A stretch of 33,308 nt of DNA, from the NCBI GenBank assembly GCA_030951025.1, contig JAUZQK010000076.1:1-33308 (forward strand), written 5' to 3'. The notes below the pieces were generated by a model. The model did not search any database. It was not told where the DNA came from and was given only the letters and a program-made list of their open reading frames with translations. Position 1 is the first letter of the stretch, and every line of letters begins with the position of its first letter. This document shows, one piece after another, positions 14,745-22,438 of the stretch. The translations under genes and the position numbers were made by a program. The stretch is from Mariprofundus sp. Lineage in GTDB: Bacteria; Pseudomonadota; Zetaproteobacteria; Mariprofundales; Mariprofundaceae.

Positions 14745-14788
14745 AACCTCGATAATATGCGCGAAGCGCAACCAAGCACTCGGCATCA
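14745..14788. repeat. AACCTCG/TGCGCGAAGC repeat, copy A
   Basis: AACCTCG, six bases, TGCGCGAAGCGCA, then ACCAAGCACTCGGCATC. It includes a small hairpin, TGCGC-GAA-GCGCA. It lies 3 bp beyond the stop of the zinc-ribbon gene, as copy B does for the BRO-N gene. Confidence 0.6.
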
Positions 14789-14791
14789 CTT

Positions 14792-15184
14792 CTAATCCCA
14801 CATCACTTCACCATTCTGAATAAGGGAATGTCGCCCACAAGACTTACAAGCATACGTCTCAACATGAAGCTCATCGGCTATAATCAGTAACGTTCGGCAT
14901 CGGCCGCAGCGGAATGCCTGCTCGTAAACTTTCTCATTATCATATTCAAGGTGCACATAAAACCGGCCATGAAGAGTATTGCAGTCAGGACATGCATACA
15001 GGCGATGCTCGAACTGGCAATCATGAACTTCTTGGTTCTCCATGATATCCAGAACTTTCTTGGAGACCCTGCCATTTACATCGGACATCACGTTGATGAG
15101 GGAGTGATACTGCATGCCGACACCAAGCAGAAACTGCTCTTCGAAAGCACAATTGGTGCAAAGAGTGGTGAAGCCGCTACCCAC
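14792..15184 (-). CDS. Zinc-ribbon protein of unknown function
   Basis: This 130-residue product begins at GTG 15184, which overlaps the end of the methylase-like gene by 8 bp. AGGAAAGG lies upstream. Four CxxC pairs are visible: CTNC near the N-terminus, CPDC near residue 65, CGRC near residue 93 and CKSC near residue 113. This is enough for two zinc ribbons. Between the first two pairs lies a helical segment (LLGVGMQYHSLINVMSDV). No catalytic motif or membrane segment is visible. Similar Cys-paired proteins of this layout occur as hypothetical proteins in several phyla. The overlap suggests co-expression with the restriction-type gene, so it may be an accessory factor, but that is inference. 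Confidence 0.75.
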   Translation of the reverse strand: MGSGFTTLCTNCAFEEQFLLGVGMQYHSLINVMSDVNGRVSKKVLDIMENQEVHDCQFEHRLYACPDCNTLHGRFYVHLEYDNEKVYEQAFRCGRCRTLLIIADELHVETYACKSCGRHSLIQNGEVMWD

Positions 15185-17615
15185 GGTACCTTTCCTGATT
15201 CAGCTTAAACAGTCGCGCGAGGATTTCTTCATCGGGCATGGCGGGAGTGTAATCATCCCAGCCGTAGGCGGTGGCGACTGCGGCATCGAGTTCTTTGTGG
15301 ATATTGTCCAGCCATGCGGGGCGGGCGTTGTAGAGGTTGGTCAGGGTGCGCTTTTTCAGATCGGCTTCGTGGCTGGGCTTGGCGATGATGCGATCAGGGA
15401 AACCCTCCACGACTTCGGGGATGCGCTCCACCCATTCCGGCGGATTGAGCCAGTTGTTGCGGAGTTCATCCAGTCGCTTGGCGGTTACTGAAATAAGATC
15501 AAAGACTTCACCACAAAGGCACGAAGACACAAAGGAAAAACCGGGAGGGAATGGAAAGGTTTCGAAACAGGACTTGGCATTGTAGGTCGGATCGTTGCCA
15601 ACGCCATGCATCGAACAAGTTGCCAAACTCCATACTTCGTGGATGCGCGAGTGTAAGATGCCAAAAACAGAATCATCCTCAAACGCGAATGCATACAACC
15701 GACTATCAGGAAGCACTGTTTTATCCAACCAGACAAACAGACGATACTTAGCAACACGAGGGGTAACAATATATCGGGTTAAAGGAGATAACCGAACCCT
15801 CAAAGCTGGTACAGTTTCTCCATGTCGCCACCAATATTTTTTTCGGATTTCTCTACGCCCTTTTTCTCGAAATGGCTTTACAAATTCCATAACATATTCA
15901 AAAGGCTGTTCATATAACGAGGCTGCGGCTACGTCCATATCTATACCAAAATCAATAATCCACATATCGCGATGTCTGCGAGTTATATCCAGACCATTCG
16001 ACCACGGGCGCACAACATCACTATTTGGTCTTCCATTTGGATTGCTTGGCAATACTAAATAGCTCCGAGCCTGTTTACCCGAAATATCAAAAGCTCCAAC
16101 CTTAACTGGGCCTTGAAAGGCACATCCTTGATTGCTTCCAAGAACAACAGATTTGGTTAAATCTATACTACTGGCAGACAGATCCGCGTGAATTTCATTG
16201 GATGGTTTCCCATCCAAAACAAATTCGTTTTTATTTTCACCAAAGCAAACAAGTGACACTCGAACATCCGCACCATCCACAACCCAAGGCTCATCACTCC
16301 AAGCCTCAAAGATTGGAACGGTATCAAGAATACGCTCCAACACTTTACGGTTTGCTCCTGCACGCATGGATTGCGTTGCCACAAAGCCAACTCGCTCTGT
16401 CTTATTCGCTTGCACATGTTCGCCTGCTCTGGCGAACCAATAGGCTACGAAATCTGCGGCCCCAGGCACTCGGCCTTTATATAGATTGCGAATGGCAAAG
16501 GCATATTCTTCGCCCAACTCTGCAATCATTTTCTTGTCTCCAAGAAATGGTGGATTGCCAACAATAAACTCAGCCTCCGGCCATTCGGCTTCTTTTATTC
16601 GTGTTAATTCGTGTGTATTCGTGGCTCGATTTTGATCTTCCTCTGTGGGTTCCCGATTAAAGCCTTCGGGAATGACGATGAGTGCATCACGGTTTTCAAT
16701 CGTATGCAACGAGTTTAATATCGGTTTTCGATTCGCTGAAAAACCATGACCAATCATCCAGCCGAAGATCGACGGTTCAATCGAACTCCAATCCATTCTG
16801 GCGGCAATTAGCGTTTGTTTTACGCCATCGGCATCCAGCGGCAGGGCTTCGCCATCGTTGAACAGCCCACCGTTAAACCAGGCGATTTCATCCGCGCCGA
16901 AATAGCCGCCCGTGTTCATTTTGGCGAACAATTCCGAAGCCATCGGCGCAAAGCGCTGTGGTGCATGTTCGCAAGTCTCCAGCATGCGCGTGAACAAACG
17001 ATCCGGCAGTAATTCAATATCTTCAGCAAACATGCAGAACAGCAAACGATTTACAAAGTGAGCTGTCTTGTGCGGATCGTGGCCATGATCACGCAGGCGC
17101 TGGGCAATACAGGCAAAGGCTTTGGCGACTTTTTCGGTGACAGCATCACGCGTCTGCCCCGGCCTTAAACGTTCCGGATCAGTAAATAGCCAGTGTAACT
17201 TTTGCAGATTTTCCGGCTGACCAATCTGTTCAAGGGGGATCGTATGCGTTTCATACACCGCATTGGTGAAATTGCTGTGGATGATAATGTCGCGACAATC
17301 GGAAACGACCAGCAGCGGCGGACTCTCCAGTGCCACGGCATAACGTTGCAATTGCTGATAGGCTTTATTCAGATCCTTGCAGGGGCCTTTGTATTCCCAA
17401 TCGAAATGGCCACGTTTCCAGACATCAGCCCAACCATCACCGCCACCGGTCTTTTTTGCGCCCTTTTCAAAACAGAACCATTCACCGGCCTGATCGGCAT
17501 CGGTCGGGTTCTGTTCCCCCAGCAAAGCGCACAGGTCATTAAAATGCGATTGGGATGCCGAGCGTTCTTTTAAGGCAGATTGTTGCCATTTGGCGATAAA
17601 TGCTTGCGGTGTCAT
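15177..17615 (-). CDS. MmeI-like restriction/methyltransferase protein, apparently lacking motif I
   Basis: The start at ATG 17615 follows GAGGGG; an in-frame TTG at 17636 is less likely. The product has 812 residues. The N-terminal part has a nuclease-like FDWEYKGP (E-x-K of a PD-ExK site) and a helical linker. The methyltransferase part has motif IV in EFIVGNPPFLGDKKM. The C-terminal region (RYIVTPRVAKYRLFVWLD, NNWLNPPEWVERIPE, AAVATAYGW) matches the target-recognition end of this family. Family members carry DPACGSGNFL (motif I, AdoMet binding) and an INPYA segment between IFG and the HGF...PIL region. Here EPSIFG runs straight into WMIGHGFSANRKPIL, so roughly 150 residues seem deleted in frame. 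Two dispersed repeats are inserted in frame (15506-15535 and 16595-16624). Methylation is therefore unlikely. Confidence 0.85.
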   Translation of the reverse strand: MTPQAFIAKWQQSALKERSASQSHFNDLCALLGEQNPTDADQAGEWFCFEKGAKKTGGGDGWADVWKRGHFDWEYKGPCKDLNKAYQQLQRYAVALESPPLLVVSDCRDIIIHSNFTNAVYETHTIPLEQIGQPENLQKLHWLFTDPERLRPGQTRDAVTEKVAKAFACIAQRLRDHGHDPHKTAHFVNRLLFCMFAEDIELLPDRLFTRMLETCEHAPQRFAPMASELFAKMNTGGYFGADEIAWFNGGLFNDGEALPLDADGVKQTLIAARMDWSSIEPSIFGWMIGHGFSANRKPILNSLHTIENRDALIVIPEGFNREPTEEDQNRATNTHELTRIKEAEWPEAEFIVGNPPFLGDKKMIAELGEEYAFAIRNLYKGRVPGAADFVAYWFARAGEHVQANKTERVGFVATQSMRAGANRKVLERILDTVPIFEAWSDEPWVVDGADVRVSLVCFGENKNEFVLDGKPSNEIHADLSASSIDLTKSVVLGSNQGCAFQGPVKVGAFDISGKQARSYLVLPSNPNGRPNSDVVRPWSNGLDITRRHRDMWIIDFGIDMDVAAASLYEQPFEYVMEFVKPFREKGRREIRKKYWWRHGETVPALRVRLSPLTRYIVTPRVAKYRLFVWLDKTVLPDSRLYAFAFEDDSVFGILHSRIHEVWSLATCSMHGVGNDPTYNAKSCFETFPFPPGFSFVSSCLCGEVFDLISVTAKRLDELRNNWLNPPEWVERIPEVVEGFPDRIIAKPSHEADLKKRTLTNLYNARPAWLDNIHKELDAAVATAYGWDDYTPAMPDEEILARLFKLNQERYRG
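15506..15535 (-). repeat. Dispersed repeat inserted in frame in the methylase-like gene
   Basis: The minus strand reads CCTTTGTGTC, then TTCGTGCCTTTGTGGTGAAG. It translates within FSFVSSCLCGEVF, a phrase out of place between ETFPFPPG and the conserved LDELRNNWLNPPEW. The wording CTTTGTG-TCTTCGTG-CCTTTGTGG is a repeat known from non-coding DNA of many bacteria. Confidence 0.7.
16595..16624 (+). repeat. Dispersed ATTCGTG-type repeat inserted in frame
   Basis: Three ATTCGTG units at about 10-base spacing (ATTCGTGTTAATTCGTGTG, then TATTCGTGG). On the coding strand it gives RATNTHELTRIK just before motif IV of the methylase-like protein, where relatives pass straight to an EAEWPEAD-like segment. 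Confidence 0.7.
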
Positions 17616-17681
17616 TGTCCCCTCATTGATAGCCAACTGTAAACGATGAAATGATCAGAAGCACTAAACCTTGGCGTTGCG

Positions 17682-18446
17682 TTAAGAACGCATTTGTTTG
17701 GCCATAATGCGCAGGCCAATGCATCTCGGAATCACCTTTTGCATGGCATAGAGTAGCTTGTGTCGCCAGCCCGGAATGCAATAACCACCACCGTTGTGCA
17801 GGGTGTTCAAGCAGGCATCAATGATGACTGGGATAGGCGTGCGAAAAAAGCTTCCCTTGCTGTTTGGCATGCCGGAGATGATACGAAAGCCGGTTGGTGA
17901 TGGGCCTGGCGCAAGGGTGACGATGCGGACTTTGCCATCAAGCTCGGTGCGCAGTGCTTCACTCCAATAGGTTAAACCTGCCTTGGCCGCCGCATAGGTG
18001 CTCATATAAGGCAGTGGATATTCACCGGCCAGTGATGATACATTGATTATGAAACCGTTATTTTTGATGAGCTCAGGGAGTAGGGCGTGAGCCAATGCAA
18101 TGGGCGCTTTTAAATCGGTTTTAATCACATCGATCTGTGGCACGATGCCGGTTTGTTCAAAACCACCCCAAATACCAAAACCGGCATTGTTGATCAGGCC
18201 GGTTAGTTTCTCCTCCTTAATGGCATCGAGCAAGGATATTAAACCATGCTTGGCATTGAGGTCGGCTTGTATGATGCAATGCCTTTCGGGGTGTTTGAGG
18301 GCGCCCATGGTCATTTGTAAACGCGCCATATCGCGACCATGCAGGATGAGTGAATAACCCAGTAATTCGAGTTTTTTAGCGAATTCTAGCCCGAAACCAC
18401 CTGAAGCGCCGGTAATGAGTACGGTTTTTAAATCATGCTCAGGCAT
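17682..18446 (-). CDS. Short-chain dehydrogenase/reductase (SDR)
   Basis: This 254-residue product is of standard SDR length. It is an NAD(P)-dependent oxidoreductase of unknown substrate. The cofactor motif TGASGGFG is at residues 12-19. NNAGFG is present, the catalytic Ser lies in INVSSLAGEYP, and the Tyr/Lys pair is in YAAAKAG (Y-x3-K). The basic residues RDMARLQ after the second strand would favour NADPH. The C-terminal part (PRCIGLRIMAKQMRS) is basic and may touch the membrane. It overlaps the end of hisK by 8 bp, so the two are co-translated, though a shared pathway is not evident. Members of this subgroup often act on lipid or ketone substrates. Confidence 0.9.
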   Translation of the reverse strand: MPEHDLKTVLITGASGGFGLEFAKKLELLGYSLILHGRDMARLQMTMGALKHPERHCIIQADLNAKHGLISLLDAIKEEKLTGLINNAGFGIWGGFEQTGIVPQIDVIKTDLKAPIALAHALLPELIKNNGFIINVSSLAGEYPLPYMSTYAAAKAGLTYWSEALRTELDGKVRIVTLAPGPSPTGFRIISGMPNSKGSFFRTPIPVIIDACLNTLHNGGGYCIPGWRHKLLYAMQKVIPRCIGLRIMAKQMRS

Positions 18447-19263
18447 GAGATAAAGCTCGCATCGTCATGCTGCGCTGCTCAAAGCTGGCGATTTCAGTGA
18501 TGCCAAACGATTGCAGTGTCGCCAGACAAGCATCCATATCACGACCTACCTCTGCCGGTGAATGGGCATCAGAGCCGAAGGAGAATGGAATGTGTAGCTC
18601 GGCGGCACGCTGAACAATGCGATTGTGTGGATATATTTCTTTGACCGGCTTGCGTAAACCGGCCGAACTGATTTCCAATGCCGCGCCGGATTGCAATACC
18701 GCTTGCAACATGGCTTCTTCGGCCGCTTTTACCAATGCATTGTCCGGGTCAGCGCGGTGGCCGAACTTTTTGATCAAATCAGGGTGTCCGATAATATCAA
18801 ATAGACCACTGCGCGCAGATTGCCCGACCAGCTCAAAGTAGGCGCAATAGGCCTTGTTGATATCCCTGTCTTTCCATTCGTCCATGCAATCGGGATTATC
18901 AAAGCCCCAATCTCCAATATAATGCACCGAACCGATAACATAATCCCACGGGTAAGATGCGATCATGTTTGACACATAATCCTCTGTACCTGGGTGAAAA
19001 TCAGCTTCGAGTCCGACACGTACAACAAGTTGTTCGGCCAGAGCATCACGCGTTTGTTCGATCTCGGACAAATACGATGCCATTTCGGATTGATGCATGC
19101 GCCAATCTTTATCAAAACCGCCCGGCATGGGTGAATGATCGGATATGCCGATCTCGTTGAGGTCTAGCTTGATGGCTGCATCGGCATAGTCGCGTACACT
19201 GCCTTTGGCATGGTTGCAGCGCGGCGTGTGCATATGATAATCGGGAACAGGTAAATAGTGCAT
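18439..19263 (-). CDS. hisK: Histidinol-phosphatase, PHP family
   Basis: This 274-residue product hydrolyses histidinol phosphate to histidinol in histidine synthesis. It belongs to the metal-dependent PHP class (HisK/HisJ type), not the HAD type fused to HisB. The metal-binding motifs are in order: DYHMHTPRCNHAKG (HxH and a later His), ISDHSPMPGG, GLEADFHPG (Glu ligand), IGSVHYIGDWGFD, IGHPDLIKKFG and GSDAHSPAEVG (Asp-x-His). The length and motif spacing fit the HisK family. No other his gene is in the window, as is common for hisK. No strong ribosome site is visible before ATG 19263. The phosphatase could also act on other small phosphate esters. Confidence 0.88.
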   Translation of the reverse strand: MHYLPVPDYHMHTPRCNHAKGSVRDYADAAIKLDLNEIGISDHSPMPGGFDKDWRMHQSEMASYLSEIEQTRDALAEQLVVRVGLEADFHPGTEDYVSNMIASYPWDYVIGSVHYIGDWGFDNPDCMDEWKDRDINKAYCAYFELVGQSARSGLFDIIGHPDLIKKFGHRADPDNALVKAAEEAMLQAVLQSGAALEISSAGLRKPVKEIYPHNRIVQRAAELHIPFSFGSDAHSPAEVGRDMDACLATLQSFGITEIASFEQRSMTMRALSHA

Positions 19264-19369
19264 GGCTCAAGTCTAGGGCAGGGGGCGCTGGCTGCAACGT
19301 CTTACAGCGATGTTATGGTGATATGACTGTGATATTCTGCCGGGTAAAAAATAAAAGTCACAAAAGTGT

Positions 19370-19400
19370 TTGACACTACGGCTGAAATTGTGACACTTCG
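19370..19400 (+). promoter_or_regulatory. Possible tRNA-Lys promoter
   Basis: TTGACA at 19370-19375 is a perfect -35. The matching -10 is weak (GACACT at 19392-19397, 16-base spacer). It is followed by GC-rich CGCGCCGC, as expected of a stable-RNA promoter. The -35 lies in a palindrome, AGTGT-TTG-ACACT. Confidence 0.4.
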
Positions 19401-19432
19401 CGCCGCTAATGGAGATTTATCTTCTGGCAAAT

Positions 19433-19508
19433 GCGCCTATAGCTCAGTTGGTAGAGTAGCGGACTTTTAATCCGTGGGCCCCTGGTTCGAGTCCAGGTGG
19501 GCGCACCA
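19433..19508 (+). tRNA. tRNA-Lys (anticodon TTT)
   Basis: 76 bases fold as a full cloverleaf. The acceptor GCGCCTA pairs with TGGGCGC (one G-T pair). The D-arm contains AGCTCAGTTGGTAGAG. The anticodon stem GCGGA/TCCGT holds the loop CTTTTAA with anticodon TTT. The T-arm is CCTGG-TTCGAGT-CCAGG. CCA is encoded. Confidence 0.97.
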
Positions 19509-19511
19509 TTC

Positions 19512-19547
19512 AAAAAAAGCACTTACGGCAACGTAAGTGCTTTTTTT
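19512..19547 (+). terminator. Strong intrinsic terminator of tRNA-Lys
   Basis: The stem GCACTTACG/CGTAAGTGC is extended by seven A-T pairs, has a GCAA tetraloop and ends in a run of seven T. It begins 3 bases after the tRNA CCA end. Confidence 0.93.
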
Positions 19548-19646
19548 ATGTCTGTTTTATAGCTTTTTTTTGTGCTGTTACGCTTCAATGTGCTACTGTT
19601 CGGGCGCATTTTGGCGTGTTTTGTGCAAGTAATCAGTCGCGTTGTT

Positions 19647-19664
19647 ATGATCAAAATGATCAAA
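19647..19664. repeat. Tandem ATGATCAAA pair upstream of suhB
   Basis: Two perfect 9-base direct repeats, each holding the palindrome TGATCA, end 17 bp before the suhB start and just ahead of its AGGAG. They could be an operator. No regulator is indicated. Confidence 0.35.
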
Positions 19665-19681
19665 GAATTAGGAGTCATTCC

Positions 19682-20458
19682 ATGTTATATGTTGCTGTTC
19701 GCGCTGCCAGACGCGCCGGAGATTTAATTGCCCGGGCTTATGATGAGCGCGATGATTTAAAAATCAGTCAGAAAAGTGATCGTGATTATGTGACTGATGT
19801 GGACCAACGTGCTGAAGATATTATTGTGCGGGAAATTTCACATCATTATCCGGAACACGGCATCGTGGCTGAAGAGATGGGCAAGCGATTGCGTCCGGAT
19901 GCCGATATTCAGTGGTATATTGACCCCTTGGATGGCACGACAAATTTTATTCATGGTTATCCTCATTTTGCAGTGTCGATTGCGGCATGGAAAAATGGTA
20001 AGCCATTATTGGCTGTGGTTCATGATCCGATTCGTGATGAAACCTTTGAAGCGCGCAATGGTGGTGGTGCATTCTTGAATCGCCGTAGATTGCGTGTGAG
20101 TCCGCAAAAGAACCTCGATCATGCCATGTTTGCTTCCGGCATGCCTGCCTATCAGCGCGATTCGATCGATGTGTTTCAGCAGCGCATGGATGTCTGTATG
20201 CGTAATATGGATGCTTATCGGCGTGGTGGTTCAGCAGCGCTCGATCTGGCCTATGTCGCGGCTGGGCGTTTGGATGTGTATTGGGAGGCAGGGTTGCGTT
20301 CCTGGGATATTGCAGCGGGTTATTTGTTGGTGCAGGAAGCAGGCGGGCTGGCAACAGCTTTGAATGGTTCCACGATTGATCTTGAGCAGGGTGATATCCT
20401 GGCTGCGAATCCATCGTTGCATCCAAGTATGATTCGCTTATTGGATGTTACTAAATAA
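19682..20458 (+). CDS. suhB: Inositol-1-monophosphatase family protein (SuhB-like)
   Basis: This is a 258-residue product. The start at ATG 19682 follows TTAGGAG at proper spacing; a longer in-frame start at 19616 lacks support. The Mg2+-binding motifs are EEMG (residues 66-69), DPLDGTTNFIHGYPHFAVSI and the C-terminal WDIAAGYLLVQEAGG. Members hydrolyse inositol monophosphate or related sugar phosphates in the cytoplasm. In E. coli SuhB also joins the rRNA antitermination complex with Nus factors. The length fits SuhB (about 267 residues). It is alone on this strand, downstream of tRNA-Lys and its terminator, and its stop codon touches the stop of the convergent lptG gene. Confidence 0.92.
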   Translation: MLYVAVRAARRAGDLIARAYDERDDLKISQKSDRDYVTDVDQRAEDIIVREISHHYPEHGIVAEEMGKRLRPDADIQWYIDPLDGTTNFIHGYPHFAVSIAAWKNGKPLLAVVHDPIRDETFEARNGGGAFLNRRRLRVSPQKNLDHAMFASGMPAYQRDSIDVFQQRMDVCMRNMDAYRRGGSAALDLAYVAAGRLDVYWEAGLRSWDIAAGYLLVQEAGGLATALNGSTIDLEQGDILAANPSLHPSMIRLLDVTK

Positions 20459-21517
20459 TTAATGGCCTTCTTTTTTAAGCAATAGAAATATGGCCAAACC
20501 GCCGAAGATCAGACTGGGTAACCAGGCTGCAAAAGAAGCGGGTAGGTGTTCACTATTGGCCAGTAGATAGCTGGCGTTGCCCAAAATATAATAACACAGG
20601 CCGAGTGCAATGGTGAGAATCAAGCCCCATGATGCACCACCGCTGCGATCACCTGAATGCAGGCATAAAGCGGCAGCTAAAATGACCATCAGCAGACAAG
20701 AGAATGGGGCGGCAAACTTTTTATGCAGGGCATAGTTATAAGCGCTATTGCTTAAGCCGGCATGCTCGAGGTTACGGATATAATGGTAGAGCTGAAGCAC
20801 ATGCATATAGCGTGCTTTGGGTAATGCGGTGGTTTCAGGGCCGGCACTTGAGGTGATGCTGAAACTATCCTGTTGTTGCATCTGCATGCCTTGATCTTTG
20901 GATGGGGTGCTGATGTGAACATCGCTTAGATGCCAAACCCCCTTTGTATAATGCGCTTTGGTGCTGTCAATGCGTTTGATCCAGTTGCCTTTGGCATCGG
21001 TTTCCAGCATGGTTAAGGCAAACTGTTGCGCGGTTAACGGCGTTAAACGAAAAAACCGATGGCCATCTTTTAACCACTGCACACCTTGTTTGTCGGCTTG
21101 TTTGTGCTGAATGTAGACACGTTCGATATTATCGAGTCGTTTGTTGGTGGTCGGTGTCACCCATTCACCAATAATGAAACTGAGCATGGCGGCAAGGGTT
21201 GCGACCATCAACAATGGCGTGAGCACTTTATTGATGCCTAAGCCAGCAGCGCGCACCGCAACCACTTCATGATGCCGCGATAACTCAATGAGATAAACAC
21301 TGGCACCTACGAGCACGATAATCGGCATGAATTCAGAAATCATGAAAGGGATCTTCAATAATATATATTCAATCATCAGATTACTGCTCAGCCCGTGGCC
21401 GAGGTGACGGGCTTTGTCGAACGATTCGATGATGATATAAATGGATAACAATATGGCCATGGTAAACAAGGAGCGGTTCAAACAACCGGAAAAGATCCAT
21501 CTAAAGATTACAGGCAT
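20459..21517 (-). CDS. lptG: LPS export permease LptG (YjgQ family)
   Basis: This 352-residue inner-membrane product is one half of the LptBFG transporter that extracts lipopolysaccharide. It has the family layout: membrane segments near residues 16-30, 52-75 and 97-115, a periplasmic beta-jellyroll of about 140 residues, and three C-terminal membrane segments ending in FGGLAIFLLLKKEGH. The cytoplasmic coupling region HHEVVAVRAAGLGINKVLTP and the GEWVTP segment favour LptG over LptF. lptF is not adjacent, although the two are often paired. The gene is last on the strand after gspC and gspN, 42 bp downstream of gspN. Confidence 0.88.
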   Translation of the reverse strand: MPVIFRWIFSGCLNRSLFTMAILLSIYIIIESFDKARHLGHGLSSNLMIEYILLKIPFMISEFMPIIVLVGASVYLIELSRHHEVVAVRAAGLGINKVLTPLLMVATLAAMLSFIIGEWVTPTTNKRLDNIERVYIQHKQADKQGVQWLKDGHRFFRLTPLTAQQFALTMLETDAKGNWIKRIDSTKAHYTKGVWHLSDVHISTPSKDQGMQMQQQDSFSITSSAGPETTALPKARYMHVLQLYHYIRNLEHAGLSNSAYNYALHKKFAAPFSCLLMVILAAALCLHSGDRSGGASWGLILTIALGLCYYILGNASYLLANSEHLPASFAAWLPSLIFGGLAIFLLLKKEGH

Positions 21518-21559
21518 GGCGTGAGCCTAAGTATCATGTCCAGGAAAGAAAGCGCTTAC

Positions 21560-22414
21560 TTATAAAGGCCGTAACTGCGGCTGGCTGATGTTGCCTGATA
21601 AACTGAACTTTTTACTTTTGCTGCCCAATATACTGCTAAGCATGGTGGCTTTTTTAGCCGCTTTGATTTGAATTTCCCCGGTCATCAGCCATGTTTGAGG
21701 GTTTTGAGCTGATGCATCGATCTGGCCTTTGCCACTTAAAATCAAGGCGCTGCCACCACCAATCACCCATTGCCAAGGGATATTGGGCTGATTGTTTTGT
21801 ATGGCCAGTTTGTAATCGCCCAGATCGATGCGATGTGAAGATAGGTCGAGTGCTGCTGCACGCCATGATAGCTCGATGTTTCCTTGCAGCGGATGTGCAT
21901 TTGTTTGCAGCTCAAGGGAGCCTGAGAGGTGTAACTGCCCAAATATGTTGACAGCCAAAGGTAGATGTTGGTTTAATATTGGTTGCAGGCTGGTGGCTTC
22001 GATATCGGCTGAAATATCTTGCAGCAGGATATGTTCGCCCTGTTGTGAAAGCACTGCGGCGGCTGATTGACCATGCCATTGTGTATGGATTTGAACGGCG
22101 GGGTTGCCGCTGAGTAAAGCTGACCATGCAGGAGAGAGTGTTATACTATCGATTATGATGGGGTTTGGTTGCTGCGTGTTTTGGATGGATATATTCGTGA
22201 TGGAGATATTCTTGATGTGCATGGTGAATGCATGCAGTTGTAATCGATCATAGGAAAGTGTGATGCCTTGTTGCTTGGCCAACTTGTTGATTTGAGTCCC
22301 CAGCCATATTTCCGGTTGCCAGCGTAGACCAAGAAACAACAATAATGCAATGATAAATACGGCAAACAATTGCCACCATGATGCAGGCGCATGAGAAGAG
22401 CGGGATAAGGTCAT
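21560..22414 (-). CDS. gspN: Type II secretion protein GspN
   Basis: This 284-residue product has one N-terminal membrane segment (WWQLFAVFIIALLLFLGLRW) and a long periplasmic part of beta-strands with regular amphipathic repeats (TMHIKNISITNISIQN, LQLHAFT, LSGSLELQTNAHPLQGNIEL). This is typical of GspN and the AsmA-like fold. It ends in KKFSLSGNISQPQLRPL, the usual GspN close. GspN is an accessory component present in only some type II systems, and its exact role is unsettled. It lies 24 bp after gspC, which supports the assignment. The rest of the system is not in the window. The ribosome site is weak, so translation may depend on gspC. Confidence 0.78.
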   Translation of the reverse strand: MTLSRSSHAPASWWQLFAVFIIALLLFLGLRWQPEIWLGTQINKLAKQQGITLSYDRLQLHAFTMHIKNISITNISIQNTQQPNPIIIDSITLSPAWSALLSGNPAVQIHTQWHGQSAAAVLSQQGEHILLQDISADIEATSLQPILNQHLPLAVNIFGQLHLSGSLELQTNAHPLQGNIELSWRAAALDLSSHRIDLGDYKLAIQNNQPNIPWQWVIGGGSALILSGKGQIDASAQNPQTWLMTGEIQIKAAKKATMLSSILGSKSKKFSLSGNISQPQLRPL

Positions 22415-22438
22415 TTCAATGCTTTAGTGGCGTTTGAT

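Noticed and set aside
14143-14788. Integron attC sites for the duplicated repeat
   Set aside because: The attC core ends (RYYYAAC and GTTRRRY) are not convincingly present and no integrase is in the window, so it is reported only as a repeat.
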